From NCBI RefSeq assembly GCF_001514215.1, contig NZ_KQ948853.1:1-64000 (forward strand): DNA of 64,000 bases. The letters are read 5' to 3'. This stretch comes from Streptomyces bungoensis (GTDB lineage Bacteria; Actinomycetota; Actinomycetes; Streptomycetales; Streptomycetaceae). The position numbers and the translations under genes were made by a program. Under the pieces are notes generated by a model that saw nothing but the letters and a program-made list of their open reading frames with translations, had not been told where the DNA came from and ran no database searches. Positions within the stretch are counted from its first letter, which is position 1. Each line of letters starts with the position of its first letter. This document shows, piece by piece, positions 45,891-53,352 of the stretch.

Positions 45891-45920
45891 TTGCGGTAGC
45901 TGGTCGTGACTGGCTACAGT
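45891..45920 (+). promoter_or_regulatory. Putative promoter of a small RNA
   Basis: TTGCGG (45891-45896) and TACAGT (45915-45920) are separated by 18 bases. Initiation would occur near 45927, about 170 bases before the Abi gene, with no start codon and ribosome site in between that gives a convincing protein. Confidence 0.5.
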
Positions 45921-45926
45921 GACGAC

Positions 45927-46000
45927 GTCTTCAAAGGGTGAGCGCCGGGCCTCACACATGCGCGAAGCCCCGGCCGCACTTTGCGTGCGGCCGGGGCTTC
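45927..46000 (+). ncRNA. Putative structured RNA upstream of the HEPN/Abi gene
   Basis: A transcript from the promoter at 45891-45920 would run into a perfect 15-bp hairpin (GAAGCCCCGGCCGCA at 45964-45978 and its complement at 45986-46000, seven-base loop), giving an RNA of about 74 nt. Non-coding RNAs upstream of Abi genes are known in type III-like systems such as the abiF RNA. The alternative is that the hairpin is the terminator of the nitrobindin gene. No expression evidence exists here. Confidence 0.35.
45964..46000 (+). terminator. Strong hairpin between nitrobindin and Abi genes
   Basis: The two 15-base arms are perfectly complementary around a seven-base loop. It could end either the nitrobindin transcript (219 bases upstream) or a short RNA started at about 45927. 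No U-tract follows. Confidence 0.75.
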
Positions 46001-46045
46001 GGAGGCTGTGCCCTGGGTGGCTTGCGATGCAGAGGCGAGCCCAGA

Positions 46046-46085
46046 ACATTCATGAATCACGGTAGCACGGCGCATCCATGAATGT
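46046..46085. promoter_or_regulatory. Inverted repeat just upstream of the Abi gene
   Basis: ACATTCATG (46046-46054) and CATGAATGT (46077-46085) are perfect complements around 22 bases. The first arm is itself part of a 10-bp palindrome, ATTCATGAAT (46048-46057). The element ends 12 bases before the start codon, so a bound regulator or an RNA fold here would affect expression. Confidence 0.6.
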
Positions 46086-46097
46086 GCGGGGGGAATC

Positions 46098-46763
46098 ATG
46101 GCCAACCGAATGCCCGAATGGATGCTGCGTGACCTGTCCCTGCCGCGGCTTCGACGGTACATCCGCGCCGCGCACGGCGACGCACGGGCGGCTGAACGCC
46201 TGTACTGGTGGAACATCGAGGTGGCGGCCGCCCTGCTTGGTTCCCTCCACTGCCTGGAACTGGCTTTGCGCAACGCCTTGCACAACGCGCTCGTCCGACA
46301 TCACGGCAGACCGGACTGGTGGACGGTAGCGCCCTTGAACGAGCGCGGGCTCAAGCTCGTGGAGGATGCTCGTCGTTCCTGCGGGCGCCGCCTGCGGAGC
46401 ACGACGCCGGACGACATCGTGGCCGAGCTGTCCTTCGGGTTCTGGGTCTCCCTGCTCAGCCACGGCTCGGGCTACGACCGGCACTTCTGGGTGCCCGTCC
46501 TGCACTCGGCGTTTCCGCACTACCGTGGCCGTCGAGACCGCATCTATCGCGATCTGACCTCGCTGGTCCTGCTGCGCAACCGTGTCATGCACCACGAGCC
46601 GGTCCACCACCGGCACCTCGCAGCCGACCATGACACCATCTACCGCGTGCTCGGCTACCTCAGCCCGGAGCTGGCCAAGGAGGCACAGACCATGGACCGG
46701 TTCCGGGCCGTGCTCGCCGGCCGCGCGGATGTCCTGGGCGGAGCCAGACCGCCGCGATTCTGA
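46098..46763 (+). CDS. Abi-like HEPN protein
   Basis: This 221-residue protein resembles the Abi family of abortive-infection toxins. A helical N-terminal part has L-E-L-A-L-R-N-A-L-H-N-A-L near residues 54-66, and the C-terminal part carries the HEPN RNase motif R-x4-H as R160-N-R-V-M-H165. HEPN proteins of this type are commonly RNA-cutting effectors. The ATG follows GGGGGGAA. Its stop overlaps a possible ATG of the methylase gene, tying it to the restriction-modification-like pair downstream. Toxicity is inferred. Confidence 0.8.
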   Translation: MANRMPEWMLRDLSLPRLRRYIRAAHGDARAAERLYWWNIEVAAALLGSLHCLELALRNALHNALVRHHGRPDWWTVAPLNERGLKLVEDARRSCGRRLRSTTPDDIVAELSFGFWVSLLSHGSGYDRHFWVPVLHSAFPHYRGRRDRIYRDLTSLVLLRNRVMHHEPVHHRHLAADHDTIYRVLGYLSPELAKEAQTMDRFRAVLAGRADVLGGARPPRF

Positions 46764-46777
46764 TGGAAGGAGGCGTT

Positions 46778-48394
46778 GTGACTGACCCGAGTTCCACGGG
46801 TGCGCTCGTCTCCCGGCCCGACATCGCGCGCCTCGCAGGCGTGAAGCGCCCCGCCGTCACCAATTGGGAGCGTCGGCACGCGGACTTCCCCTCGGTGGTG
46901 AACCCGGGCGCCGACATCGAGCGGTTCCGCGCCGACGACGTGCTGGCCTGGCTCTCCGAGCGAGCCATCCCCGCGAACGCCCGGCGTCCGGGCGAGACCG
47001 TGGGCACGACCTACGGTGATCGGTTCCGCGCGGGGCTGTCCGGAGGCACCGCCGACGGGCTGCTCCGGACAGTCGAGCAGCTCGCGGGACCGGAGGCGGA
47101 CCGGCTACGGGGGCCCATGCCGTTGGAGCGCTACCTCCGGTGGCTGCTGTACCTCGTCGTGAACCAGATTGCGGAACCCGACGACGGTCTGGCGAAGGCC
47201 GTGAACACCATCGGCGAGACGGTGCGAGAGAACGACCCGCCGGAGGATGTGGCCCCACGCCGCCTCTTGACCGTCCTCGCCGACGCGCTCGGCAGTACCC
47301 CCGTAGTCTCCGCGCAGGAGAGCCGAGCGGCCTTCGACCACGTCCTGGTTCTCTGGCGGGCCGCTTACGCGCGCGAGGGTGGCGCCTTCTTCACCCCGCC
47401 CTCCGTGAGCCGCGTCATGGCCGGGGCGCTGGCCGCCGTACGGCCTGGTGCGGTGCGCGTGCACGATCCGTACGGCCGTACCGGAGAAATGCTTGTCGCC
47501 TACCTGGACGCGGTCGCGGCGCAGGGCGACAGCGCGCTGCCCCAAGTCTGGGGCCGGGTACCCGGGCACCTGGAACGGCAGGTGGCGCAATGGAATCTGC
47601 GGGTGCACCACGGTGGTTCCGTGCGGCTGGGGGAAGGGCAGTTGACCCCGGCGCTCGACCCCTTCGCCGACCCCCCGGGCGCCTTCGATGTCTTGCTGAC
47701 CAACCCGCCCTTCGGCCGACGCCTGGAGGCCATGGCTCCGCCCCCTTACTGGACCTACGGTCCTGCCCACCGGACCGAGTTCGACTGGCTGCAGTACGCC
47801 GTTTCGCTGCTCGCTCCGGAGGGGCGGGCCGCCGTACTGCTGCCGGCTGGAGCCTCCTTCAACGCCGGTGCCGCTGAGACCGTGCGTGCCGCGCTGGTGG
47901 ATGCCGGTGCCGTGGAGTGCGTGATCGCGCTGCCTGCCGGGTTGTTCACGCTCTCCGCCGTCAAGACGCAGATCTGGTTCCTGCGCCCGCCCGGGTTCAA
48001 AGCGGCGGCCGACCCCGAGGTGTTGTTCGTGACGGGTGAGCACTTGGGGCGCCGGCTCACCCGGACCCAGTGGACCCTGACCGACGACGACATCGCCCGG
48101 CTGGTGGGGGAATATGTGTCGTGGCACACGGCCCGGTCGGCCGGTCGCCCCTTCGCGGGCACTCCCGGCCTCAGCCGGGCCGTGCCGGTGCCGGACATCG
48201 CGGACCACGGCCACGGTCTGGACCCCGGTCTGTACCTAAGACCGCCAGGTTACGGATCGGCCGCCGGTGCACCCGGCCGGGACGAGACCCGGGGCGCCCT
48301 GGCGAGGCTGTCCGAGGAGATCGCGAGCCTGCACGCGCGGGCGGAGGCGGCCGACGCCGAAGCGGCCAGGTGGCTCGGGAGGTACGGACTGTGA
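46778..48394 (+). CDS. Type I-like N6-adenine DNA methylase (HsdM-like) with N-terminal HTH
   Basis: The 538-residue protein starts with a helix-turn-helix (R-P-D-I-A-R-L-A-G-V-K-R-P-A-V), then an HsdM-type helical domain, then the methylase core. Catalytic motif IV is intact (N309-P-P-F). Motif I reads D-P-Y-G-R-T-G-E rather than the usual D-P-x-C-G-x-G-G, an unusual variant of the SAM-binding loop. GTG at 46778 was chosen for GGAAGGAGG four bases upstream. It overlaps the specificity gene by four bases. No HsdR-like gene is present. Confidence 0.88.
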   Translation: MTDPSSTGALVSRPDIARLAGVKRPAVTNWERRHADFPSVVNPGADIERFRADDVLAWLSERAIPANARRPGETVGTTYGDRFRAGLSGGTADGLLRTVEQLAGPEADRLRGPMPLERYLRWLLYLVVNQIAEPDDGLAKAVNTIGETVRENDPPEDVAPRRLLTVLADALGSTPVVSAQESRAAFDHVLVLWRAAYAREGGAFFTPPSVSRVMAGALAAVRPGAVRVHDPYGRTGEMLVAYLDAVAAQGDSALPQVWGRVPGHLERQVAQWNLRVHHGGSVRLGEGQLTPALDPFADPPGAFDVLLTNPPFGRRLEAMAPPPYWTYGPAHRTEFDWLQYAVSLLAPEGRAAVLLPAGASFNAGAAETVRAALVDAGAVECVIALPAGLFTLSAVKTQIWFLRPPGFKAAADPEVLFVTGEHLGRRLTRTQWTLTDDDIARLVGEYVSWHTARSAGRPFAGTPGLSRAVPVPDIADHGHGLDPGLYLRPPGYGSAAGAPGRDETRGALARLSEEIASLHARAEAADAEAARWLGRYGL

Positions 48395-49044
48395 CGATGG
48401 CCGACGAACCCGCGACGCCACCCGGCTGGTCGCGCCGTCCCTTGGGTGAGCTGTGTGTGTCCATCAAAACCGGCCCGGCTCAGCGCACGGAGGACAAGGG
48501 ACGAACCCGGGCGGACGGCGGAACCCCGCTCGTACTGCCCCGCGACCTGCGCGGCCGGCGGATTGTCACCGAGGATGCCGCGGCCGTACCGGCGATCCCC
48601 TGGGACCGGGCGCGTACGTTGGCGAAGTACGAGTTGGCCGAAGGAGACGTCCTGCTCACCCGGACCGGCACCGTGGGTCGTTGTGCCCTGGTCACCGGGG
48701 AGCACGCCGGCTGGCTGTTCCACCCCAACCTGGTCCGGCTCAGGCTGCCGGAGGCGGGACCGGTCGGAGCCGCGTATCTCGTCGCCTGTCTGAGCGCGAC
48801 GACCGCACAGGAGTGGATCAGGACTCGAACGGCGGGCTCGGTCATCCCCTCGCTGAGCATCCGCACCTTGGGCGAGCTGCCCGTACTCCTGCCACCGGCC
48901 GCAGAGCAGGCGGCCATCGGTGCCACCCTCGCCGCCCTCGACGACAAGATCCAGGCACACACCGAGATCGCTCGCGCGACCCGCGTTTACCGCGGCGCGC
49001 TCGCCGACGCCTTGATGAGCGGTGTCCTGTCGGCCGAGTCGTGA
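48391..49044 (+). CDS. Half-size type I specificity subunit (HsdS-like)
   Basis: At 217 residues this is about half a standard HsdS. It has one target-recognition domain, starting G-W-S-R-R-P-L-G-E-L and containing L-L-T-R-T-G-T-V-G-R-C, followed by a conserved helix (A-A-L-D-D-K-I-Q-A-H-T-E-I-A-R). Half-size subunits can dimerise, and such enzymes would recognise a palindromic bipartite site. GTG at 48391 overlaps the methylase stop (GTGA). The start of nur follows 29 bases after its stop. Confidence 0.88.
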   Translation: MTMADEPATPPGWSRRPLGELCVSIKTGPAQRTEDKGRTRADGGTPLVLPRDLRGRRIVTEDAAAVPAIPWDRARTLAKYELAEGDVLLTRTGTVGRCALVTGEHAGWLFHPNLVRLRLPEAGPVGAAYLVACLSATTAQEWIRTRTAGSVIPSLSIRTLGELPVLLPPAAEQAAIGATLAALDDKIQAHTEIARATRVYRGALADALMSGVLSAES

Positions 49045-49073
49045 CACGGCCCAACCGCCCTAGACTTGGGGGT

Positions 49074-49511
49074 GTGGTGAGCACCGACTGGAAGAGCGAC
49101 CTCAGGCAGCGCGGCTACCGGCTGACGCCGCAGCGGCAACTCGTGCTCGAAGCCGTGGACACCCTGGAGCACGCGACCCCCGACGCCATCCTGGGCGAGG
49201 TGCGCAAGACCGCCTCGGGGGTCAACATCTCCACCGTCTACCGCACCCTGGAGCTGCTGGAGGAGCTGGGCCTCGTCAGCCACGCCCACCTCGGGCACGG
49301 CGCGCCCACCTACCACCTCGCCGACCGTCACCACCATCTGCACCTGGTGTGCCGCGACTGCGAGAACGTGATCGAGGCGGACGTCGACGTGGCGGCCGAG
49401 TTCACCGAGAAGCTGCGCCGGCAGTTCGGTTTCGACACCGACATGAAGCACTTCGCGATCTTCGGCCGCTGCAGGGACTGCTCGCTGAAGAGTTCAACCA
49501 CCCCGTCGTAG
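49074..49511 (+). CDS. nur: Nickel-responsive Fur-family regulator Nur
   Basis: The 145-residue regulator represses nickel uptake and the iron superoxide dismutase gene in Streptomyces when nickel is present. Counting from the GTG at 49074, the histidines known for Nur metal sites are all present: His33, His70, His72, His86, His88, His90 and His126. Two C-R-D-C motifs are also present (93-96 and near the C-terminus). A TAGACT box (49061-49066) lies seven bases upstream of the GTG, suggesting a leaderless mRNA. Confidence 0.95.
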   Translation: MVSTDWKSDLRQRGYRLTPQRQLVLEAVDTLEHATPDAILGEVRKTASGVNISTVYRTLELLEELGLVSHAHLGHGAPTYHLADRHHHLHLVCRDCENVIEADVDVAAEFTEKLRRQFGFDTDMKHFAIFGRCRDCSLKSSTTPS

Positions 49512-49520
49512 GCTGGCCGT

Positions 49521-50486
49521 ATGAAGAGCCCCCTGCTGTCCCTGCCCGGCGCCGTTCCCGCCGAGGGCGTGGACGAAGGCGTCGCCGCGCACTACGGCGA
49601 CCTGTTCCGCGAGCAGCGCGCCCTCGCCGACGGCACCGGATTCGTCGACCTCTCCCACCGCGGGGTCGTCACCGTCACCGGCGCGGACCGCCTCGGCTGG
49701 CTGCACCTGCTGCTCACCCAGCACGTCAGCGAACTGCCCCCCGGCCAGGCCACCGAGGCGCTGATCCTCTCCGCGCACGGCCACATCGAGCACGCGCTGT
49801 ACCTGGTCGACGACGGCGAGACGGTCTGGGCCCACGTGGAGCCGGGCACCCAGGAGGCGCTGATCGCGTACCTGGAGTCGATGAAGTTCTTCTACCGGGT
49901 CGAGGTCGCCGACCGCACCGGCGACACCGCCGTCGTCCACCTGCCGGCCGGCTCGATCGCCGAGGTCCCCGAGGGCGCCGTCGTCCGCGAGACGGCGTAC
50001 GGCCGCGACCTCTTCCTGCCGCGCGCCGACCTGGAATCCTTCGCGGCCACGGCCGGCCCCGCGGCCGGCCTGCTCGCCCACGAGGCGCTGCGCGTCGAGC
50101 ACCACCGCCCCCGCCTCGGCTTCGAGACCGACCACCGCACGATCCCGCACGAGCTGGGGTGGATCGGCCCGGCGGTGCACCTGCAGAAGGGCTGCTACCG
50201 CGGCCAGGAGACCGTGGCCCGCGTGCAGAACCTGGGCAAGCCGCCGCGCCGCCTGGTCTTCCTGCACCTCGACGGCAGCGACGTCCACCTCCCGGCCCAC
50301 GGCACCGAGCTCCGCCTCGCCGACGACGGCCCCGACGGCCGCAAGGTCGGTTTCGTGACGACCTCCGTCCGCCACCACGAACTGGGGCCCATCGCCCTGG
50401 CCCTGGTCAAGCGCAACGTCCCGGTGGACGCCCGGCTGCTGGCCGGGGAGACGGCCGCGGCGCAGGAGGTCGTCGTCGAGCCGTAG
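49521..50486 (+). CDS. YgfZ/GcvT-like folate-binding protein
   Basis: This 321-residue protein belongs to the YgfZ (COG0354) family, related to GcvT, which helps maintain certain iron-sulfur enzymes. The family signature K-G-C-Y-R-G-Q-E is present near residues 223-230, with its conserved Cys. It starts nine bases after the nur stop, and a TAGGCT box overlapping that stop (49509-49514) lies six bases from the ATG, so it may have its own leaderless transcript. Confidence 0.93.
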   Translation: MKSPLLSLPGAVPAEGVDEGVAAHYGDLFREQRALADGTGFVDLSHRGVVTVTGADRLGWLHLLLTQHVSELPPGQATEALILSAHGHIEHALYLVDDGETVWAHVEPGTQEALIAYLESMKFFYRVEVADRTGDTAVVHLPAGSIAEVPEGAVVRETAYGRDLFLPRADLESFAATAGPAAGLLAHEALRVEHHRPRLGFETDHRTIPHELGWIGPAVHLQKGCYRGQETVARVQNLGKPPRRLVFLHLDGSDVHLPAHGTELRLADDGPDGRKVGFVTTSVRHHELGPIALALVKRNVPVDARLLAGETAAAQEVVVEP

Positions 50487-50495
50487 CCGGGGCGG

Positions 50496-50921
50496 TCAGA
50501 TCTCCAGCAGCACGGTGAAGGGCCCGTCGTTCGTCAGGGACACCCGCATCGCCGCCCCGAACCGGCCCGTCGCCACCGTCGCCCCCAGCGCGCGCAGCCG
50601 AGCCACCACCTCGTCCACCAGCGGCTCGGCGACGTCGCCGGGGGCGGCCGCGTTCCAGGTGGGGCGGCGGCCCTTGCGGGCGTCACCGTAGAGGGTGAAC
50701 TGGCTGATCACGAGCAGCGGGGCGCCGACGTCGCTGCACGACTTCTCGTCCCGCAGCATCCGGATCGACCACAGCTTGCGGGCGAGCCGGTCCGCCTTCT
50801 CCTCGGTGTCCTCGTGGGTCACGCCGACCAGGACGCACAGGCCCTCGCCCTCGATCGCGCCCACCGTCTCGCCGTCCACGACGACGCTCGCACCGTCCAC
50901 CCGCTGCACCACCGCACGCAT
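50496..50921 (-). CDS. dtd: D-aminoacyl-tRNA deacylase Dtd
   Basis: The 141-residue enzyme removes D-amino acids (and glycine) wrongly attached to tRNA. Family motifs are visible: S-Q-F-T-L-Y near residue 79-84 and the Gly-cisPro-type N-D-G-P-F-T near the C-terminus, here N-D-G-P. ATG at 50921 gives exactly the usual length and start (M-R-A-V-V-Q-R-V). It is convergent with the ygfZ-like gene. Confidence 0.95.
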   Translation of the reverse strand: MRAVVQRVDGASVVVDGETVGAIEGEGLCVLVGVTHEDTEEKADRLARKLWSIRMLRDEKSCSDVGAPLLVISQFTLYGDARKGRRPTWNAAAPGDVAEPLVDEVVARLRALGATVATGRFGAAMRVSLTNDGPFTVLLEI

Positions 50922-51080
50922 GCGGACCATCATGCCGGGTGCCCCGGAGACGGACAGAGGGACCCCATTATTGATCCTTAAGCCCCCATCTGGGGCTGTT
51001 CGGGGGCACTGAGTCACTTAGGGACCGGTTGGGGTGGCACGATGCTGGCACACGCCGGTCGAGGGGACGGTCACAAGCAC

Positions 51081-51674
51081 ATGAGCACACCCAGTGTCAG
51101 CGGGTGGTTGGACATCCACCGCCCGCCCGCACAGCGCGCCGACGGCCCCGCGGGCCCGGTCCTGCCCGTGGAGCAGCCGGAGCACGACCTGGCCCGGCTG
51201 AGCCTGCCCGAACTGCGCGCCCTGCGCCGCGACGCCCAGCGCGACGAGGCGGACCTCAGCTACGTGCGGCGGCTGCTGCAGGGCCGGATCGACATCCTGC
51301 GCGCGGAACTGGCCCGGCGCGGCCGGGCGTCCGTGCCGGCGCCGGTGGACGCCTCCCTGGTGGAGCGGCTCCCGGAGATCCTCACCGACGCCCCGGCCCG
51401 CCAGCGCTCCTCGGCCCGCCACGTCACGCTCGGGCCGCCCCACAACGAGGAGTACGGGCAGCTGGCCGCCGAGATGCTCGCCGAGGTGGAGCTGTCCGAC
51501 CTCGAGGCCCGGACCGACCTGGAACTGAGCACCGCGATGGGCCGCCTGGTCCGCTACGAGCAGGACATCTCCCTGCGCCGCCACCGTCTGCAGCGCACGA
51601 CCGACGACTGCAGCGGGGAGATCGCGCGCCGGTACCGGGAGGGTGAGGCGCAGGTGGACGACCTGCTGACCTGA
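51081..51674 (+). CDS. rsiG: Anti-sigma factor RsiG (c-di-GMP-binding, for WhiG)
   Basis: This 197-residue helical protein carries both copies of the RsiG c-di-GMP motif E-x3-S-x2-R-x3-Q-x3-D: one beginning E-A-D-L-S-Y-V-R and one beginning E-Q-D-I-S-L-R-R. RsiG holds the sporulation sigma factor WhiG inactive when bound to c-di-GMP, delaying spore formation. The two motifs match at every fixed position, so assignment is firm. I chose ATG at 51081; TTG/GTG starts upstream would add a non-conserved leader. Confidence 0.95.
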   Translation: MSTPSVSGWLDIHRPPAQRADGPAGPVLPVEQPEHDLARLSLPELRALRRDAQRDEADLSYVRRLLQGRIDILRAELARRGRASVPAPVDASLVERLPEILTDAPARQRSSARHVTLGPPHNEEYGQLAAEMLAEVELSDLEARTDLELSTAMGRLVRYEQDISLRRHRLQRTTDDCSGEIARRYREGEAQVDDLLT

Positions 51675-51768
51675 GCCCTCCTGACCCGAGGCGTGCCGGC
51701 CCGAGACGGCGGGGCCGCGGGGGATATTCGGGCGACACCGTCCGGGCGGCGCGCCTACGGTGACCCCC

Positions 51769-53010
51769 ATGACGAACGACGTCCGCACCGTCACCGAGGC
51801 CGGCTTCGAGGACTGGCAGCGCGCCCTGTCCACCGGGTTCCTGCGGGAGCCGGTGCTGACCGCGGAGCAACTGGACGCGCGGCGCCGGCAGTTCGTGCCG
51901 GGCCGGCTGCTCGGGGGCTACGAGGACGGCCGCTGTGTGGCGACCTTCCGCTCGTTCGCGCAGGAGATCACCGCGGTCGGCGGCACGCCGGTGCCCGCGG
52001 ACGCCATCTCCAACGTCACCGTCAGCCCCACCCACCGCCGCCGCGGCCTGCTGACCCGCATGATGCACCGCGACCTGGCGGCCGCCAGGGAGCGCGGCGA
52101 CGTCGTGGCCACCCTGATCGCCGCCGAGTACCCGATCTACGGCCGCTTCGGCTTCGGCCCGGCCACCTGGACCACCGAGTGGACCGTGGAGGTGCCGCGG
52201 GCCGGCCTCGACCCGCGCTGGTCCGGCCCCGGGGACGGCGGCCGGATCGACCTGGTGGACGGCGAGGACGTCCGCAAGCTGGGCCCCGAACTGTACGAGC
52301 GGTTCCGCCGTGCCCAGCCGGGCGCGGTCAGCCGTGACGAACTGTGGTGGCAGCTCCACACCGGTGCCGTCCGCACGCACGGGAACTGGACCGAGCCCTT
52401 CCATGCCGTCCACCGCTCGGCCTCCGGCGAGGTCCAGGGCCTGGTGACCTACACGTCCGACGACACCTGGAACGGCAAGCAGCCGGACCAGACCGCCTCG
52501 GTGCGAAAGCTCATAGCCACCACCCCGGCGGCCGAGCGTGCCCTGTGGCACTTCCTGTGCTCGATCGACTGGATCACCAAGGTCAGGAGCGGCTTCCGCG
52601 GCCCGGACGACCTGCTGCCCCACTACCTCCCCGACCCGCGCGCGGCCCGGGTCACCGGACAGGCCGACTGGCTCTGGGTGCGGATCCTGGACGTCGTACG
52701 GGCCCTGGAGGCGCGCACGTACGAGGGGACGGGCACGCTGGTGCTGGACGTGGTGGACGCGGACGGCCCGGCCGGCGGGCGGTTCCGGCTGGACGCCTCG
52801 CCGGACGGGGCGTCCTGCACGCCCGCCGCCGGTGCCACCGCCGATCTGACGCTGCCGGTGGCGGAGCTGGGCACCCTCTGGCTCGGCGACGAGTCGCCGG
52901 TGCGGCTCGCGGCGCTCGGCCGGGTCCGGGAAGAACGAGAGGGCGCCGCCCGGAAGGCCGACGCCCTGCTGCGTACGTCCGGGCGCCCGTGGTGCCCGGA
53001 CCTGTTCTGA
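51769..53010 (+). CDS. Eis-like GNAT N-acetyltransferase
   Basis: The 413-residue protein has the Eis layout: an N-terminal GNAT domain with [12 protein letters not shown] near residues 84-95, a second degenerate GNAT-like region, and a C-terminal sterol-carrier-like domain. It ends in P-D-L-F, consistent with the C-terminal carboxylate that acts as base in Eis enzymes, and has Y-P-I-Y-G-R-F-G-F. Eis proteins acetylate aminoglycosides at several amines. A TACGGT box at 51756-51761 is seven bases from the ATG, suggesting a leaderless mRNA. Confidence 0.92.
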   Translation: MTNDVRTVTEAGFEDWQRALSTGFLREPVLTAEQLDARRRQFVPGRLLGGYEDGRCVATFRSFAQEITAVGGTPVPADAISNVTVSPTHRRRGLLTRMMHRDLAAARERGDVVATLIAAEYPIYGRFGFGPATWTTEWTVEVPRAGLDPRWSGPGDGGRIDLVDGEDVRKLGPELYERFRRAQPGAVSRDELWWQLHTGAVRTHGNWTEPFHAVHRSASGEVQGLVTYTSDDTWNGKQPDQTASVRKLIATTPAAERALWHFLCSIDWITKVRSGFRGPDDLLPHYLPDPRAARVTGQADWLWVRILDVVRALEARTYEGTGTLVLDVVDADGPAGGRFRLDASPDGASCTPAAGATADLTLPVAELGTLWLGDESPVRLAALGRVREEREGAARKADALLRTSGRPWCPDLF

Positions 53011-53069
53011 CCGCTTCCCTTCCTCCGCCGGCCCTGCCGCCGGCTCCGACTGGTCATCCGTAGCGAGCT

Positions 53070-53158
53070 GTTCAGTTGTGGCTGTGCGGTGTTCGGTTGT
53101 GGCTGTGCGCTGCGATGTTCGGTTGTGGCTGTGCGGGTGGTGCCGTGGTGGCTGTGCG
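53070..53158. repeat. Imperfect tandem repeats between the Eis-like gene and devE
   Basis: GTTCRGTTGTGGCTGTGCG occurs at 53070-53088, 53091-53109 and 53117-53135, and a shortened copy (GTGGCTGTGCG) ends at 53158. Spacing is 21, 26 and about 23 bases. The T/G-rich strand is unlike surrounding DNA. No gene is convincing in either direction across it. Confidence 0.75.
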
Positions 53159-53179
53159 CTCCGGTGACCGCCGCTGCTC

Positions 53180-53212
53180 CGGGCTCCCGGCTCCCCTCCG
53201 GAAGGGAGCCCG
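53180..53212 (+). terminator. Hairpin upstream of devE
   Basis: CGGGCTCCC (53180-53188) and GGGAGCCCG (53204-53212) form a 9-bp stem with a 15-base loop. It lies 170 bases after the Eis-like stop and before the devE operators, so it may end read-through transcription. Confidence 0.5.
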
Positions 53213-53250
53213 ATCGGCCAACCACCGGGGAAGCTCGACCATGTTGTTCA

Positions 53251-53288
53251 AGTTGGCCACCAACTCAACTGTACTTGTCCCCACTTGG
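53251..53288. promoter_or_regulatory. Tandem operator of devE
   Basis: AGTTGG-CCA-CCAACT (53251-53265) is followed after seven bases by ACTTGTCCCCACTTGG (53273-53288). The same two elements with the same spacing occur upstream of devA at 54507-54544. They are the best candidates for binding sites of the two paralogous GntR proteins. Confidence 0.75.
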
Positions 53289-53352
53289 GTGCGTCTCATA
53301 ACCACCTTTCCGTGAACTGCCGCAAGATGGCGCGAAGTTGTAGTGTTGGGTT

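Larger units (their letters stand above)
45746..46097. other. Regulatory region at the left edge of the accessory insert
   Basis: These 352 bases hold no long frame. In order they contain an inverted repeat (GTTAACC at 45845-45851 and GGTTAAC at 45860-45866), a promoter-like pair at 45891-45920, a 15-bp perfect hairpin at 45964-46000, a second imperfect hairpin at 46013-46044 and a third inverted repeat at 46046-46085. The density of structure is much higher than in other gaps in the window. Confidence 0.7.

Noticed and set aside
46078..46329. Overlapping alternative frame starting just before the Abi gene
   Set aside because: It is out of frame with the HEPN motif, lacks a ribosome-binding site and has poor third-position bias.
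50940..51020. Hairpin-like CCCC/GGGG element between dtd and rsiG
   Set aside because: The stem is only about six base pairs and no consistent terminator structure could be drawn.
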